DNA from: Chloroflexota bacterium
GTDB taxonomy: Bacteria; Chloroflexota; UBA6077; FW602-bin22; JACPQP01
Direction: 5' to 3'
Length of the DNA stretch: 11,152 nt
Assembly: GCA_016190465.1 (NCBI GenBank)
Contig: JACPQP010000179.1
Span: 1-11,152 of the forward strand
Shown: positions 1 to 6,833 of the stretch, one piece after another
Layout of the letters: each line of letters starts with the position of its first letter
How positions within the stretch are numbered: position 1 is the first letter of the stretch
Program-made: the position numbers and the translations under genes
The notes under the pieces: generated by a model
Databases searched by the model: none
Told to the model about the DNA's origin: nothing
What the model saw: only the letters and a program-made list of their open reading frames with translations

Positions 1-50
1 CACCCCCTACCCCTCTCCCCGTGGGAGAGGGGCGAGAGGTGAGGGCGGCG
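1..50. repeat. Palindromic dispersed-type repeat
   Basis: A perfect 10-bp inverted repeat, CCCCTCTCCC at 10-19 and GGGAGAGGGG at 23-32, encloses a 3-nt loop. CACC at 1-4 and GGTG at 38-41 can extend it with mismatches. Sequences of this C-rich/G-rich hairpin type occur as intergenic dispersed repeats in many GC-rich bacterial genomes (recalled, not searched). The window begins inside or at the edge of it, so the full unit may be longer. It could also act as a transcription terminator stem for a gene to the left, but there is no T-run on either side. Confidence 0.6.
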
Positions 51-90
51 TCTGGCCGCGGAAGTGGAGATCGGGGTAGCCGAGGCAGAG

Positions 91-444
91 ATGGAGCGAC
101 CTGCTGGAGAAACAGACCCCTTGGCCGAGCTGCTGCGCGACGCCTGCGAAGTGCTCACCCGCACGCCCGCACACGTGATAACGGCGCTCACGGTAACCGG
201 GAGACTCGACAGCATTCCCGGCCAGGCACGGATGCTCCTTCCGCTGAGTAGACGATTGGCAGAGGAGTACGACCTTCACTCACGGGCGACGGCGCAAGGG
301 TGTTCTTTCTCGGTGCGCTTCAGCAGATGCGCCAGCCCGTCTGACAAGCCATCCGGCCATCCTGTTGTTCTTGAACCCGCCAGGGCGAACACCGGGTTCG
401 TCCCTACGCCCGAACAATCGGGCGCAAGGAAGGAGCATACGTGA
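91..444 (+). CDS. Small hypothetical protein (117 aa)
   Basis: I do not recognise this protein. The ATG at 91 has GAGG five bases upstream; a GTG at 64 is an alternative start in the same frame. The first 75-80 residues look protein-like: an amphipathic helical stretch with ELLRDACEVL, then TALTVTGRLDSIPGQARML and PLSRRLAEEYDL. The last 35 or so residues are proline-, serine- and glycine-rich and less convincing. The stop TGA (442-444) overlaps a GTG at 441 that follows a good AAGGAG, giving the GTGA overlap typical of translationally coupled genes. That supports reality of the ORF, although the GTG frame closes after seven codons. No signal peptide or membrane segment is visible. Third-position GC is lower than in the neighbouring permease. 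Confidence 0.45.
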   Translation: MERPAGETDPLAELLRDACEVLTRTPAHVITALTVTGRLDSIPGQARMLLPLSRRLAEEYDLHSRATAQGCSFSVRFSRCASPSDKPSGHPVVLEPARANTGFVPTPEQSGARKEHT

Positions 445-523
445 GCCGGCGGAGGATCGCCTGAGTCAGCAAGAACCAGGCGCCGAGGGACCGAAGCGTC
501 CTGATGACACCGAGCTATCGCAG

Positions 524-2548
524 ATGCGGCCGGGGGAGGTGCGGAGGGAAGTCGTTCGAGGACACCACCCCGGTGAGCAGTACATCCGCATCGTGCGACC
601 CTTTGCGCGGGACTTCCGGCGAGTGGACCGCGGGCTTCTCGTCGCCCGCGAAGCGGTTCTGGAGCCGAAAGGACGGATCGGGAAGGTCTGGCGGGCGATC
701 CGTCGAGTCCTCATCGGCCCGCCGATTCCGTCGGCACACGAGATCCACGAGCGCCTCACCAAGGTGAAAGCACTGGCCATCTTCGCCTCGGACAACATCT
801 CGTCATCCGCGTACGCGACCGAGGAGATCATGCGCGTCCTGGTGCTGGCCGGCATCGGCGCGCTGGCGTTGACGCTGCCGATCACCCTTGCCATCATCGT
901 CGTGCTGGCGATCGTCGTGACCAGCTATCAGCAAACGATCCGGGCCTACCCGCGCGGCGGTGGCTCCTACATCGTGGCGAGCGACAATCTCGGGCCTCTC
1001 CCGGGGCTCATCGCCGGCGCGGCGCTGCTGACCGACTACGTGCTGACCGTCTCTGTCTCGATCTCGGCGGGTGTCGCCGCGCTGACCTCGCTCTTCCCGG
1101 CCCTGTTTGCGCAGCGCGTTGCGCTCGCCGTGGCGTTCGTGGTGCTGCTCTGCCTCGGCAACCTCCGTGGCATCCGCGAGAGCGGCACGATCTTCGCCGC
1201 CCCGACCTACGTCTACCTGGCGGCCATCTTCGGCTTGCTCGGCTACGGCCTTCTGCTCTTCGCGACGGGCAACTTGCCCTCGTACGAGGCGCCGACTGAG
1301 TGGCGAGAGGCGCACGGGGTGGAAGCGCTTGGCCTCCTGCTTCTGCTCCGGGCGTTCGCGTCCGGCGCGGTCGCCTTGACCGGCGTCGAGGCGGTGTCCG
1401 ATGGTGTGCCCGCCTTCAAGCCCCCCGAGGCACGGAACGCCCAGATCGTGCTGATTCTCATGGGCACGTTCTTTGGCGCCATCTTCCTGGGTATGAGCTT
1501 CCTGGCCGGGCAGTTGGGGATCCTGCCCGATCCTTCAGAACAGGAAACCGTCGTCAGTCAGCTCACCCGAACACTCGTTGGCGTGGGCACCCCCTATCAC
1601 TACCTCGTCCAGTTCTCGACCGCGCTCCTGCTGGTGCTGGCTGCCAACACCGCGTTCGCCGACTTCCCTCGGCTGGCGAGCTTTCTCGCCAGAGACCACT
1701 ATCTGCCGCGACAATTCCTGTTTCGGGGCGAGCGCCTGGCGTTTGGCGTGGGAATCGTCGTTCTGGCGGCGGTGGCGGCGACGCTCATCGTCTCCTTCCA
1801 GGGGAGCGTCACCAACCTGATCCCACTCTACACTGTCGGCGTGTTCGTCGCCTTCACGCTCAGTCAGTCCGGGATGGTCTGGCGCTGGTGGCGGCTGCGG
1901 CACGAAGAGCAGAGCTGGCGGCGGCGAGCATTCCCTAACACAGTGGGCGCCATTGCCACTGGCATCGTCGCGGTGGTGGTCGGCATCGCCAAGTTCGCGC
2001 TGGGCGCCTGGATGGTGCTCGTGCTGATTCCTCTGTTCGTGCTCGTGATGCTGGGGATTCATCGACACTATTCGACGCTGAGCCGTGAACTGGCGGTTCA
2101 GCCTGGCGAGACGGTGCTGCCCGACAATCTGCCGCCGGCGGTGGTCGTCCCGCTCAGCCGCATGGATCGTGCCGCCGTGGCGGCCCTGAGCTTTGCCCGC
2201 TCGATCTCGTCGGATGTCACGGCGGTGCATATCTCCGACACCCGCGAGGACGCGGAGGCCTTCCGCCGGCTATGGGAGGAGTTCAATCTGCCTGTTCCGC
2301 TGGTGATCGTCGATTCACCTTACCGGGCGCTGGTGGAGCCTCTCCTGGCCTACATCGACGCGGTGGATCAGCTCGATCCACAGCGACCGGTAGCGGTTGT
2401 CCTCTCAGAGTTTGTCCCCCGCCACTGGTGGGAGTATCTCCTGCACAACCAGAGCGCTCTGCGCCTGAAGCTCAAGCTCTTCTTCCGGCCCAACACCATC
2501 GTGGTTGATGTGCCGTACTATCTCGGTCACGGTTTCAGGGTGAAGTAA
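524..2548 (+). CDS. KimA/YdaO-like APC-superfamily permease (probable potassium transporter)
   Basis: From the ATG at 524 the protein has 674 residues; a TTG at 365 would give 727. After a 50-80 residue hydrophilic N-terminus come about 12 hydrophobic helices (residues ~85-515), then a cytosolic domain of about 145 residues with a USP-like pattern. From memory it lines up well with Bacillus subtilis KimA (YdaO, 607 aa), a K+/H+ symporter inhibited by c-di-AMP. Shared motifs are LTKVKALAIFASDNISSSAY (D90), YPRGGGSYIV, TDYVLTVSVSISAG (D171), ALTGVEA (E289), LVLAANT, and LHNQSA near the C-terminus. The acidic helix residues match those described as ion-coordinating in KimA. General APC databases may label it amino acid permease. 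Start choice is uncertain: ATG 524 lacks a strong Shine-Dalgarno, but the conserved part begins later (about YIRIVRPF). The 3' end overlaps the kinase gene by 22 nt. Confidence 0.8.
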   Translation: MRPGEVRREVVRGHHPGEQYIRIVRPFARDFRRVDRGLLVAREAVLEPKGRIGKVWRAIRRVLIGPPIPSAHEIHERLTKVKALAIFASDNISSSAYATEEIMRVLVLAGIGALALTLPITLAIIVVLAIVVTSYQQTIRAYPRGGGSYIVASDNLGPLPGLIAGAALLTDYVLTVSVSISAGVAALTSLFPALFAQRVALAVAFVVLLCLGNLRGIRESGTIFAAPTYVYLAAIFGLLGYGLLLFATGNLPSYEAPTEWREAHGVEALGLLLLLRAFASGAVALTGVEAVSDGVPAFKPPEARNAQIVLILMGTFFGAIFLGMSFLAGQLGILPDPSEQETVVSQLTRTLVGVGTPYHYLVQFSTALLLVLAANTAFADFPRLASFLARDHYLPRQFLFRGERLAFGVGIVVLAAVAATLIVSFQGSVTNLIPLYTVGVFVAFTLSQSGMVWRWWRLRHEEQSWRRRAFPNTVGAIATGIVAVVVGIAKFALGAWMVLVLIPLFVLVMLGIHRHYSTLSRELAVQPGETVLPDNLPPAVVVPLSRMDRAAVAALSFARSISSDVTAVHISDTREDAEAFRRLWEEFNLPVPLVIVDSPYRALVEPLLAYIDAVDQLDPQRPVAVVLSEFVPRHWWEYLLHNQSALRLKLKLFFRPNTIVVDVPYYLGHGFRVK

Positions 2549-4359
2549 AACGTCGCGCCCTTGCCCGGTTGCGATTCGGCCCAGATGTGTCCGCCGTGAG
2601 CCTGGACGATGTGCTTGGCGATGGCCAGCCCGAGGCCGGTCCCCCCGCCCGAGCGCGCCTGGTCGGCCTTGTAGAACCGCTCGAAGACGCGTGCCAGGAG
2701 CTCCGGCGCAATCCCCACACCCGTATCGGCCACGGAGAGGACAACGCCCTGGGGATGCGCTGCCGCGCCGAGCGTGACGCTACCACCGCTGAGGGTAAAC
2801 TTGATCGCGTTGTGGACCAGGTTCACCAACACCTGCTCGATCTGCTCGGGATCGGCGGCAACAGTTGGCAACCCTCCGGCCGGCACGGCGCTGAGGGTGA
2901 GCTGTGCTCGGGTGGCCATCGGCTCCAGCCGCTCGACGACCCGGCGCAGCAAGTCCGCTGGCGCCACTGGCTGCCGCCGGGGCTGGAACTGACCGGATTC
3001 GATCCGCGACAGGTGGAGTAACTCTTCGACGATCTGCTGAAGCCGGTCAGTCTCGCCGTGGATGCGACCGACAAAGTCGCGGGCAGCCGGTGGGTCGTCG
3101 AGCGCACCATCCTCGAGCGTCTCGACCATTGCCTTGATCGACGCGAGAGGCGTGCGCAGCTCGTGGGACACGTTCGCCACGAAGTCCCGTCGGATCGTCT
3201 CCAGCCGCCGGAGCTCCGTGAGGTCTTGAAGGACGAGCAACGTCTGGCTCGATTCACCATTCTGACCAGGCCCGAAGCGGCTGACGACCGCGCGAAGGAA
3301 CCGGCGGGGATTCCGCCATTCCAGGAAGGCGGTGGCGGTCGATTCATCCGTCCACTTTGCCGAGGTCTCGGCGTCGCCGTGTCTCTGCGTCGCCGCGTCC
3401 TCCGTTCGGACGCGCTCGACCAGACTGACCAGATCGTGGTCGCGAAGGACCTGGACCACCGTGCGTCCGGTCGTGACTACTCCCTGAGCTCCAAGCAACC
3501 GCTCGGCCGCGGTGTTCAGGCGCGTCACCCGGCCGTTCCCGTCCACGAGGACGACGCCATCGGCCAGGTTGGCCAGGACGACGTCGAGACGATCCCGCTC
3601 CGCCTCCACCCGCCGCAGGCTCTCCCGGACAGCCGTTACCAGACGGTCGAGCGTCTTGCCGAGCTGGACGACCTCGGCGGGACCGTGGCCCCGATGCAGG
3701 TGACCGCCGTGTGATGGGTCGTCGGCAAGCATGGCGGCCTGTCGCGTCAGCCGCGCCAGCGGCCGGGTGATCTCCCAACTGGCGAAGAGCGCGACGACAA
3801 TCGCGAGGAGTCCACTGCCTGCGGCCGCGAGGAGGATCGTCCCGGTCAGGTCGGCGACAACACGGTCGACTTCGCTCAGGGGAAGCGCCACACGAGCGGT
3901 GCCGATGGCCACGCCGTCGCGCACGATCGGCACGGCGACGTAAAGCATCGCGTAGCCGACCGTCTCACTGCTGTGAAGATCGACACCGCGGCCCTCGGCC
4001 AGCGCCTGCCGCACCTCCTGGCGGCCGGCGTGGTTGCCGACCTGCGCCAGGTTCTGGTGCGACTCACCGAGAACAGTGCCACCCAGCGCGATGATGGTGA
4101 TCCGCGTCTGGGTTCGCTGGCCGAGTCGCTTCGCCAGGGCGTCAAGGTCGGCTGGGTCCCCACGCTCGAGCTCGGTCACGACGTAGTCGGCCACGAACTG
4201 GGCCTCGGCGGCGAGCCGGTTTTCGAGCGTCGCGAGTTGGTGGGAGCGCGCCAGAGGGGGAACGATCGCGACCAGGACGAGCATCGCCACGCCGATCACG
4301 CCGACGAAGGTAAGGGTGAGTCGGCTGCCGAGGCTCTGAGGGAAAATGGAACGCGGCAT
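2527..4359 (-). CDS. phoR: PhoR-like membrane sensor histidine kinase
   Basis: A 610-residue sensor kinase. Transmembrane helix 1 is at ~13-36, an extracytoplasmic sensor region at ~37-173, transmembrane helix 2 at ~174-196, a HAMP linker at ~197-250 and a PAS domain at ~256-385. HisKA follows with FVANVSHELRTPL (phospho-acceptor H399). The HATPase_c domain shows the N-box LVNLVHNAIKF (N517), G1 DTGVGI (545-550) and G2 GTGLGL (573-578), ending in FYFTLKP. All catalytic boxes are intact. Two helices with HAMP-PAS-HisKA-HATPase is the PhoR architecture; the true signal is not shown, as no pst or phoU genes are present. It starts 3 nt after the response regulator stop and is surely co-transcribed. 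An odd charged segment (RTEDAATQRHGDAETSAK, ~318-335) interrupts the PAS region. Confidence 0.9.
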   Translation of the reverse strand: MPRSIFPQSLGSRLTLTFVGVIGVAMLVLVAIVPPLARSHQLATLENRLAAEAQFVADYVVTELERGDPADLDALAKRLGQRTQTRITIIALGGTVLGESHQNLAQVGNHAGRQEVRQALAEGRGVDLHSSETVGYAMLYVAVPIVRDGVAIGTARVALPLSEVDRVVADLTGTILLAAAGSGLLAIVVALFASWEITRPLARLTRQAAMLADDPSHGGHLHRGHGPAEVVQLGKTLDRLVTAVRESLRRVEAERDRLDVVLANLADGVVLVDGNGRVTRLNTAAERLLGAQGVVTTGRTVVQVLRDHDLVSLVERVRTEDAATQRHGDAETSAKWTDESTATAFLEWRNPRRFLRAVVSRFGPGQNGESSQTLLVLQDLTELRRLETIRRDFVANVSHELRTPLASIKAMVETLEDGALDDPPAARDFVGRIHGETDRLQQIVEELLHLSRIESGQFQPRRQPVAPADLLRRVVERLEPMATRAQLTLSAVPAGGLPTVAADPEQIEQVLVNLVHNAIKFTLSGGSVTLGAAAHPQGVVLSVADTGVGIAPELLARVFERFYKADQARSGGGTGLGLAIAKHIVQAHGGHIWAESQPGKGATFYFTLKP

Positions 4360-4362
4360 CGG

Positions 4363-5076
4363 CTAGCCCGAACCCTCCCGGCAGCGGTAACCCACGCCCC
4401 GGACCGTCTCGATCCAACGCGGAGTATCGGCGCTCTCGCCGAGCTTCTCGCGCAGGCTGCGGATATGGACGTCAACCGTGCGGGTATCTCCGGCGTAATC
4501 GTAGCCCCAGACGTTCTCGAGGAGCACCTCGCGAGTGAAGACCCGGCCGGGGTGGGCGGCGAGGTAGGCCAGCAGGTCAAACTCTTTCGGCTTGAGGTGG
4601 ACCGGCTCGCCCCGGCAGACGATCCGCCGGCGCAGGAGATCGATGCTGAGCCCATCGACCTCCAAACGGGTGCCCGGCTCCGCCCGTTCCCAACTGGCCG
4701 CGGCGGTCACGGCGAGCTGGGAACGGCGGAGCATTGCTCGGACGCGAGCCGTCAGCTCGCGCATCGAGAACGGCTTGACGACGTAGTCGTCGGCGCCCAA
4801 CTCCAGGCCGACGACCCGGTCGATCTCCGAATCCTTGGCGGTAAGCATCAGAATCGGGACGTTGCTCCGCTGGCGCACGCGGCGGCAGATTTCGAAGCCG
4901 TCCATCCCTGGGAGCATCACGTCGAGGATGATCAGGTCGGGCGACTCGCGCTCGACCGCTCCCAGGGCAGCCGGACCGTCGGCCGCCTGGAGCACCTGGT
5001 GCCCCTCGCGGCGGAGATTGTAGCCCACGGTCTCACGCAGGTTTGTTTCGTCGTCGACGATCAGGATGGTTACCAT
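4363..5076 (-). CDS. phoB: PhoB/PhoP-like OmpR-family response regulator
   Basis: A 237-residue two-domain regulator. The receiver domain (1-118) has the acidic pair D8/D9 (LIVDDE), phospho-acceptor D52 (ILDVMLPGMDG), T79 (LMLTAKD) and K101 (VVKPFSMREL). A ~15-residue alanine-rich linker leads to the C-terminal winged helix (~135-233) with LKPKEFDLLAYLA, RVFTREVLLENVWGYDY, RTVDVHIRSLREKL and the terminal WIETVRGVGYRC. The kinase downstream is its likely partner. The ATG at 5076 is chosen because the receiver fold begins at once (MVTILIVDDE) and AAGG precedes it closely; a GTG at 5109 would add 11 basic residues but lies at or upstream of the likely transcription start. Whether it senses phosphate limitation is inferred from family resemblance only. 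Confidence 0.9.
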   Translation of the reverse strand: MVTILIVDDETNLRETVGYNLRREGHQVLQAADGPAALGAVERESPDLIILDVMLPGMDGFEICRRVRQRSNVPILMLTAKDSEIDRVVGLELGADDYVVKPFSMRELTARVRAMLRRSQLAVTAAASWERAEPGTRLEVDGLSIDLLRRRIVCRGEPVHLKPKEFDLLAYLAAHPGRVFTREVLLENVWGYDYAGDTRTVDVHIRSLREKLGESADTPRWIETVRGVGYRCREGSG

Positions 5077-5113
5077 CTGCCTTGTACCCGCGCGCCGTTC
5101 GCGCGCCACAAAC

Positions 5114-5142
5114 AGTATCGGCTATCCGGGGCCGATCTGCAA
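5114..5142 (-). promoter_or_regulatory. Candidate sigma-70 promoter of the phoB-phoR operon
   Basis: Read on the minus strand, TTGCAG (5142-5137), a 17-bp spacer and GATACT (5119-5114) give a recognisable -35/-10 pair, with 3/6 and 4/6 consensus matches. Initiation about 7 bp downstream (near 5107) would give a leader of roughly 30 nt to the ATG at 5076 and would exclude the upstream GTG at 5109. It lies in the short gap after the stop of the 111-aa gene, so phoB need not depend on readthrough. No clear PhoB-box direct repeats were seen. Confidence 0.35.
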
Positions 5143-5149
5143 ACCAGCC

Positions 5150-5485
5150 TTACGTGCGGGTGGAGTCGCCCGGCCGGCTGAGAATCTGACGCGCCCCCGA
5201 CTCGAGGCACAGCGCGCGGCAATCGCAGTACGTGGAGTAGATGGCCCACCGCGTCAGGCGGACTTCCGGCTCGCTCGGGTCCAGGTTGCGCTCGCAGATG
5301 CGCACGAGCGCGACCAGGCGCCGCAGCCGGCGCAGGTACAACTGCTGCACGCTGGTCAGCGGCTCGATCCGCTCCCACCTGGGCGATGGGTGCAGGCTCA
5401 ACTCCGGGGATGTCTCTCCCTCACGCCCACTTGTCGCCGGGGCCCGTGGTGCCGTCACCGCTTCCGATTCGACGCGCCTGCTCAT
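5150..5485 (-). CDS. Hypothetical protein, 111 aa, with C-terminal cysteine cluster
   Basis: I do not recognise this family. The ATG at 5485 is preceded by GGAGGA with a 5-nt spacer, the best ribosome binding site on this strand, which decides the start over a more upstream alternative at 5638. The first ~35 residues are polar and probably disordered. From ~45 the protein looks helical: SVQQLYLRRLRRLVALVRIC, then NLDPSEPEVRLTRWAIYST, then Y-C-D-C-R-A-L-C (C87, C89, C93), with C64 earlier. The cysteine spacing is not a standard zinc ribbon. There is no membrane segment or signal peptide. Its stop is 73 nt upstream of the phoB start on the same strand, so it may feed the phoBR transcript, though a separate phoB promoter is likely. 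Confidence 0.65.
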   Translation of the reverse strand: MSRRVESEAVTAPRAPATSGREGETSPELSLHPSPRWERIEPLTSVQQLYLRRLRRLVALVRICERNLDPSEPEVRLTRWAIYSTYCDCRALCLESGARQILSRPGDSTRT

Positions 5486-5633
5486 GATCGTCCTCCGATG
5501 TCTGATCCGTTGCTCGTTTCTATTCTCGTCAGTCGACCCGGCGGTGGCTATCGGGAGTTTCCCCAATCGCGGCCCCGGATTCACCTGACGTGAGCATCCA
5601 CGGCCGCAGGACGTGCGAGCCGGCCCATCTCCC

Positions 5634-5669
5634 TTCATCTGTGTTCAGCCGTGTTCATCGGTGGTTTTC
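5634..5669. repeat. Tandem 10-bp repeat, dispersed-repeat type
   Basis: Three imperfect 10-mers run head to tail: TTCATCTGTG (5634-5643), TTCAGCCGTG (5644-5653) and TTCATCGGTG (5654-5663), followed by GTTTTC. This T-rich text contrasts with its GC-rich surroundings. Similar wording built on TTCATCTGTG is, to my recollection, a dispersed intergenic repeat in many unrelated bacterial genomes. It lies between two divergent genes, upstream of the miaA promoter. No coding role is seen. Confidence 0.55.
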
Positions 5670-5701
5670 CGCGCCGTGCCCCGGCCGGGCAGGCTGATAG
5701 G

Positions 5702-5730
5702 TGGAGAACCCGCGGGTCCGGCGCTATAAT
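5702..5730 (+). promoter_or_regulatory. Promoter of the miaA-dapF-hflX run
   Basis: A perfect TATAAT at 5725-5730 has TGGAGA (5702-5707, 4/6 match to TTGACA) exactly 17 bp upstream. Transcription would start near 5737. The first in-frame ATG of miaA is at 5742, only about 5 nt later, so the message would be nearly leaderless unless a later start is used. Confidence 0.6.
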
Positions 5731-5741
5731 AGTGCGGTGAC

Positions 5742-6776
5742 ATGTTCAATCTGATACGTGACCTAACTGGCTCGCCAACCTTCACGCTGGCGTCGGGCGC
5801 GGCCCCGCGCACGCCGGCCGTCACGTCCGCCGTGCCCGAACGGCCGAGTAATCAGAGCGGTGAGCGGCATCGGCTGCTCGTGATCGTCGGGCCGACGGCC
5901 GTGGGCAAGAGCGCGCTGGCGTTGGAGGTCGCGCAACACGTCGACGCCGAGATCGTCTCCGCGGACTCTCGCCAGGTCTACCGCTTCATGGACATCGGCA
6001 CGGCCAAGCCGAGCCAGTTGGAGCAGGCCCAGGTGCGGCACCACCTGATCGACGTCGCCGATCCCGACGAGGACTACACGCTGGCGCTCTTTCAGGCGGA
6101 CGCCCAGCGGACGATCGCCGAGATCCAGGCGCGCGGCCGCCTGCCGCTGCTGGTTGGCGGCACCGGTCTGTACATCCGGGCGATCTGCGACGGGCTGGTC
6201 ATCCCGCACGTCCCGCCCATCCCCGAGCTCCGCGCCGAGCTCGAGGTGCTGGCGGCCCGGGAAGGCCCGCGGGCGCTGCACGCCCGGCTGAGCGCGGTGG
6301 ATGCATCGGCGGCGGCTCGCATCCATCCCCACAACGTCCGGCGGGTGATCCGGGCGCTGGAGGTGTTCCGCCAGACCGGGCGGCCAATCTCGGCCCAGCA
6401 GCATGCCGAGCCGCCGCCCTACGATCTGCGGGTCATCGGCCTCACGACCGATCGATCGACGCTGTATCGCCGGATCGACGAGCGGGTCGACGCACAGATC
6501 GCGGCCGGCCTGATCGACGAGAACCGGCAGCTGCTGGCTATGGGGTATGACGACCGGCTGCCATCGATGACCGGACTCGGCTATCGGCAGATCGGGCTGT
6601 ATCTTCGCGGCGAGCTGACTCTGGAGGCCGCGGTGCAGCTCCTGAAGCACGAGACCCACCGCTTCGCCCGCCAGCAATACGCCTGGTTCCGGCTGGACGA
6701 CCGGCGCATCCGATGGTTCAGGGCCGATCCGGCGGGGCTCGAAGAGGCCGTCAGACTGGCGACCACAGGGTCATGA
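5742..6776 (+). CDS. miaA: tRNA dimethylallyltransferase MiaA
   Basis: Transfers a dimethylallyl group to N6 of adenosine 37 in tRNAs that read codons beginning with U. The protein has 344 residues as drawn. Visible motifs are the P-loop GPTAVGKS (50-57), SADSRQVY with the catalytic aspartate (D75), GTAKP (86-90), VGGTGLYI (138-145), HNVRRVIRALE (197-207), GLGYRQIG (278-285) and RFARQQYAWFR (307-317). All are intact. The family P-loop normally lies within the first 5-20 residues; here about 49 precede it, so translation may begin later, for example at GTG 5832 (residue 31). Neither start has a strong Shine-Dalgarno. The ATG at 5742 would give a nearly leaderless mRNA. It is the first gene of a same-strand run with dapF and hflX. 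Confidence 0.95.
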   Translation: MFNLIRDLTGSPTFTLASGAAPRTPAVTSAVPERPSNQSGERHRLLVIVGPTAVGKSALALEVAQHVDAEIVSADSRQVYRFMDIGTAKPSQLEQAQVRHHLIDVADPDEDYTLALFQADAQRTIAEIQARGRLPLLVGGTGLYIRAICDGLVIPHVPPIPELRAELEVLAAREGPRALHARLSAVDASAAARIHPHNVRRVIRALEVFRQTGRPISAQQHAEPPPYDLRVIGLTTDRSTLYRRIDERVDAQIAAGLIDENRQLLAMGYDDRLPSMTGLGYRQIGLYLRGELTLEAAVQLLKHETHRFARQQYAWFRLDDRRIRWFRADPAGLEEAVRLATTGS

Positions 6777-6780
6777 TGCT

Positions 6781-6814
6781 CCCGCCAGGGCGGGGGCCTG
6801 GGGGTGTCCCCCAG
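6781..6814. repeat. Twin-hairpin repeat, copy 1
   Basis: Two adjacent perfect hairpins fill most of the miaA-dapF gap. The first is CCCGCC-AG-GGCGGG (6781-6794). The second is CTGGGGG-TGT-CCCCCAG (6798-6814). A related unit lies in inverted orientation at 9505-9539. No T-run follows, so it is not a classical terminator, but it could attenuate or process the miaA-dapF transcript. The dapF ribosome binding site begins just after it. Confidence 0.65.
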
Positions 6815-6833
6815 AGGAAAGTAGGAGTAAGAG

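Noticed and set aside
1..440. A ydaO-type c-di-AMP riboswitch ahead of the KimA-like gene
   Set aside because: I could not find the conserved elements of that riboswitch, and the segment seems to encode a small protein instead.
5074..5150. PhoB-box direct repeats controlling phoB
   Set aside because: No pair of 7-bp repeats at 11-bp spacing was visible in the gap.
3973..5181. A 402-codon open frame on the plus strand opposite phoB and phoR
   Set aside because: It spans two well-supported genes in antisense, has no domain pattern, and arises from the high third-position GC of those genes.
5763..6677. A 304-codon minus-strand open frame opposite miaA
   Set aside because: Composition is typical of a shadow frame and miaA is unambiguous on the other strand.
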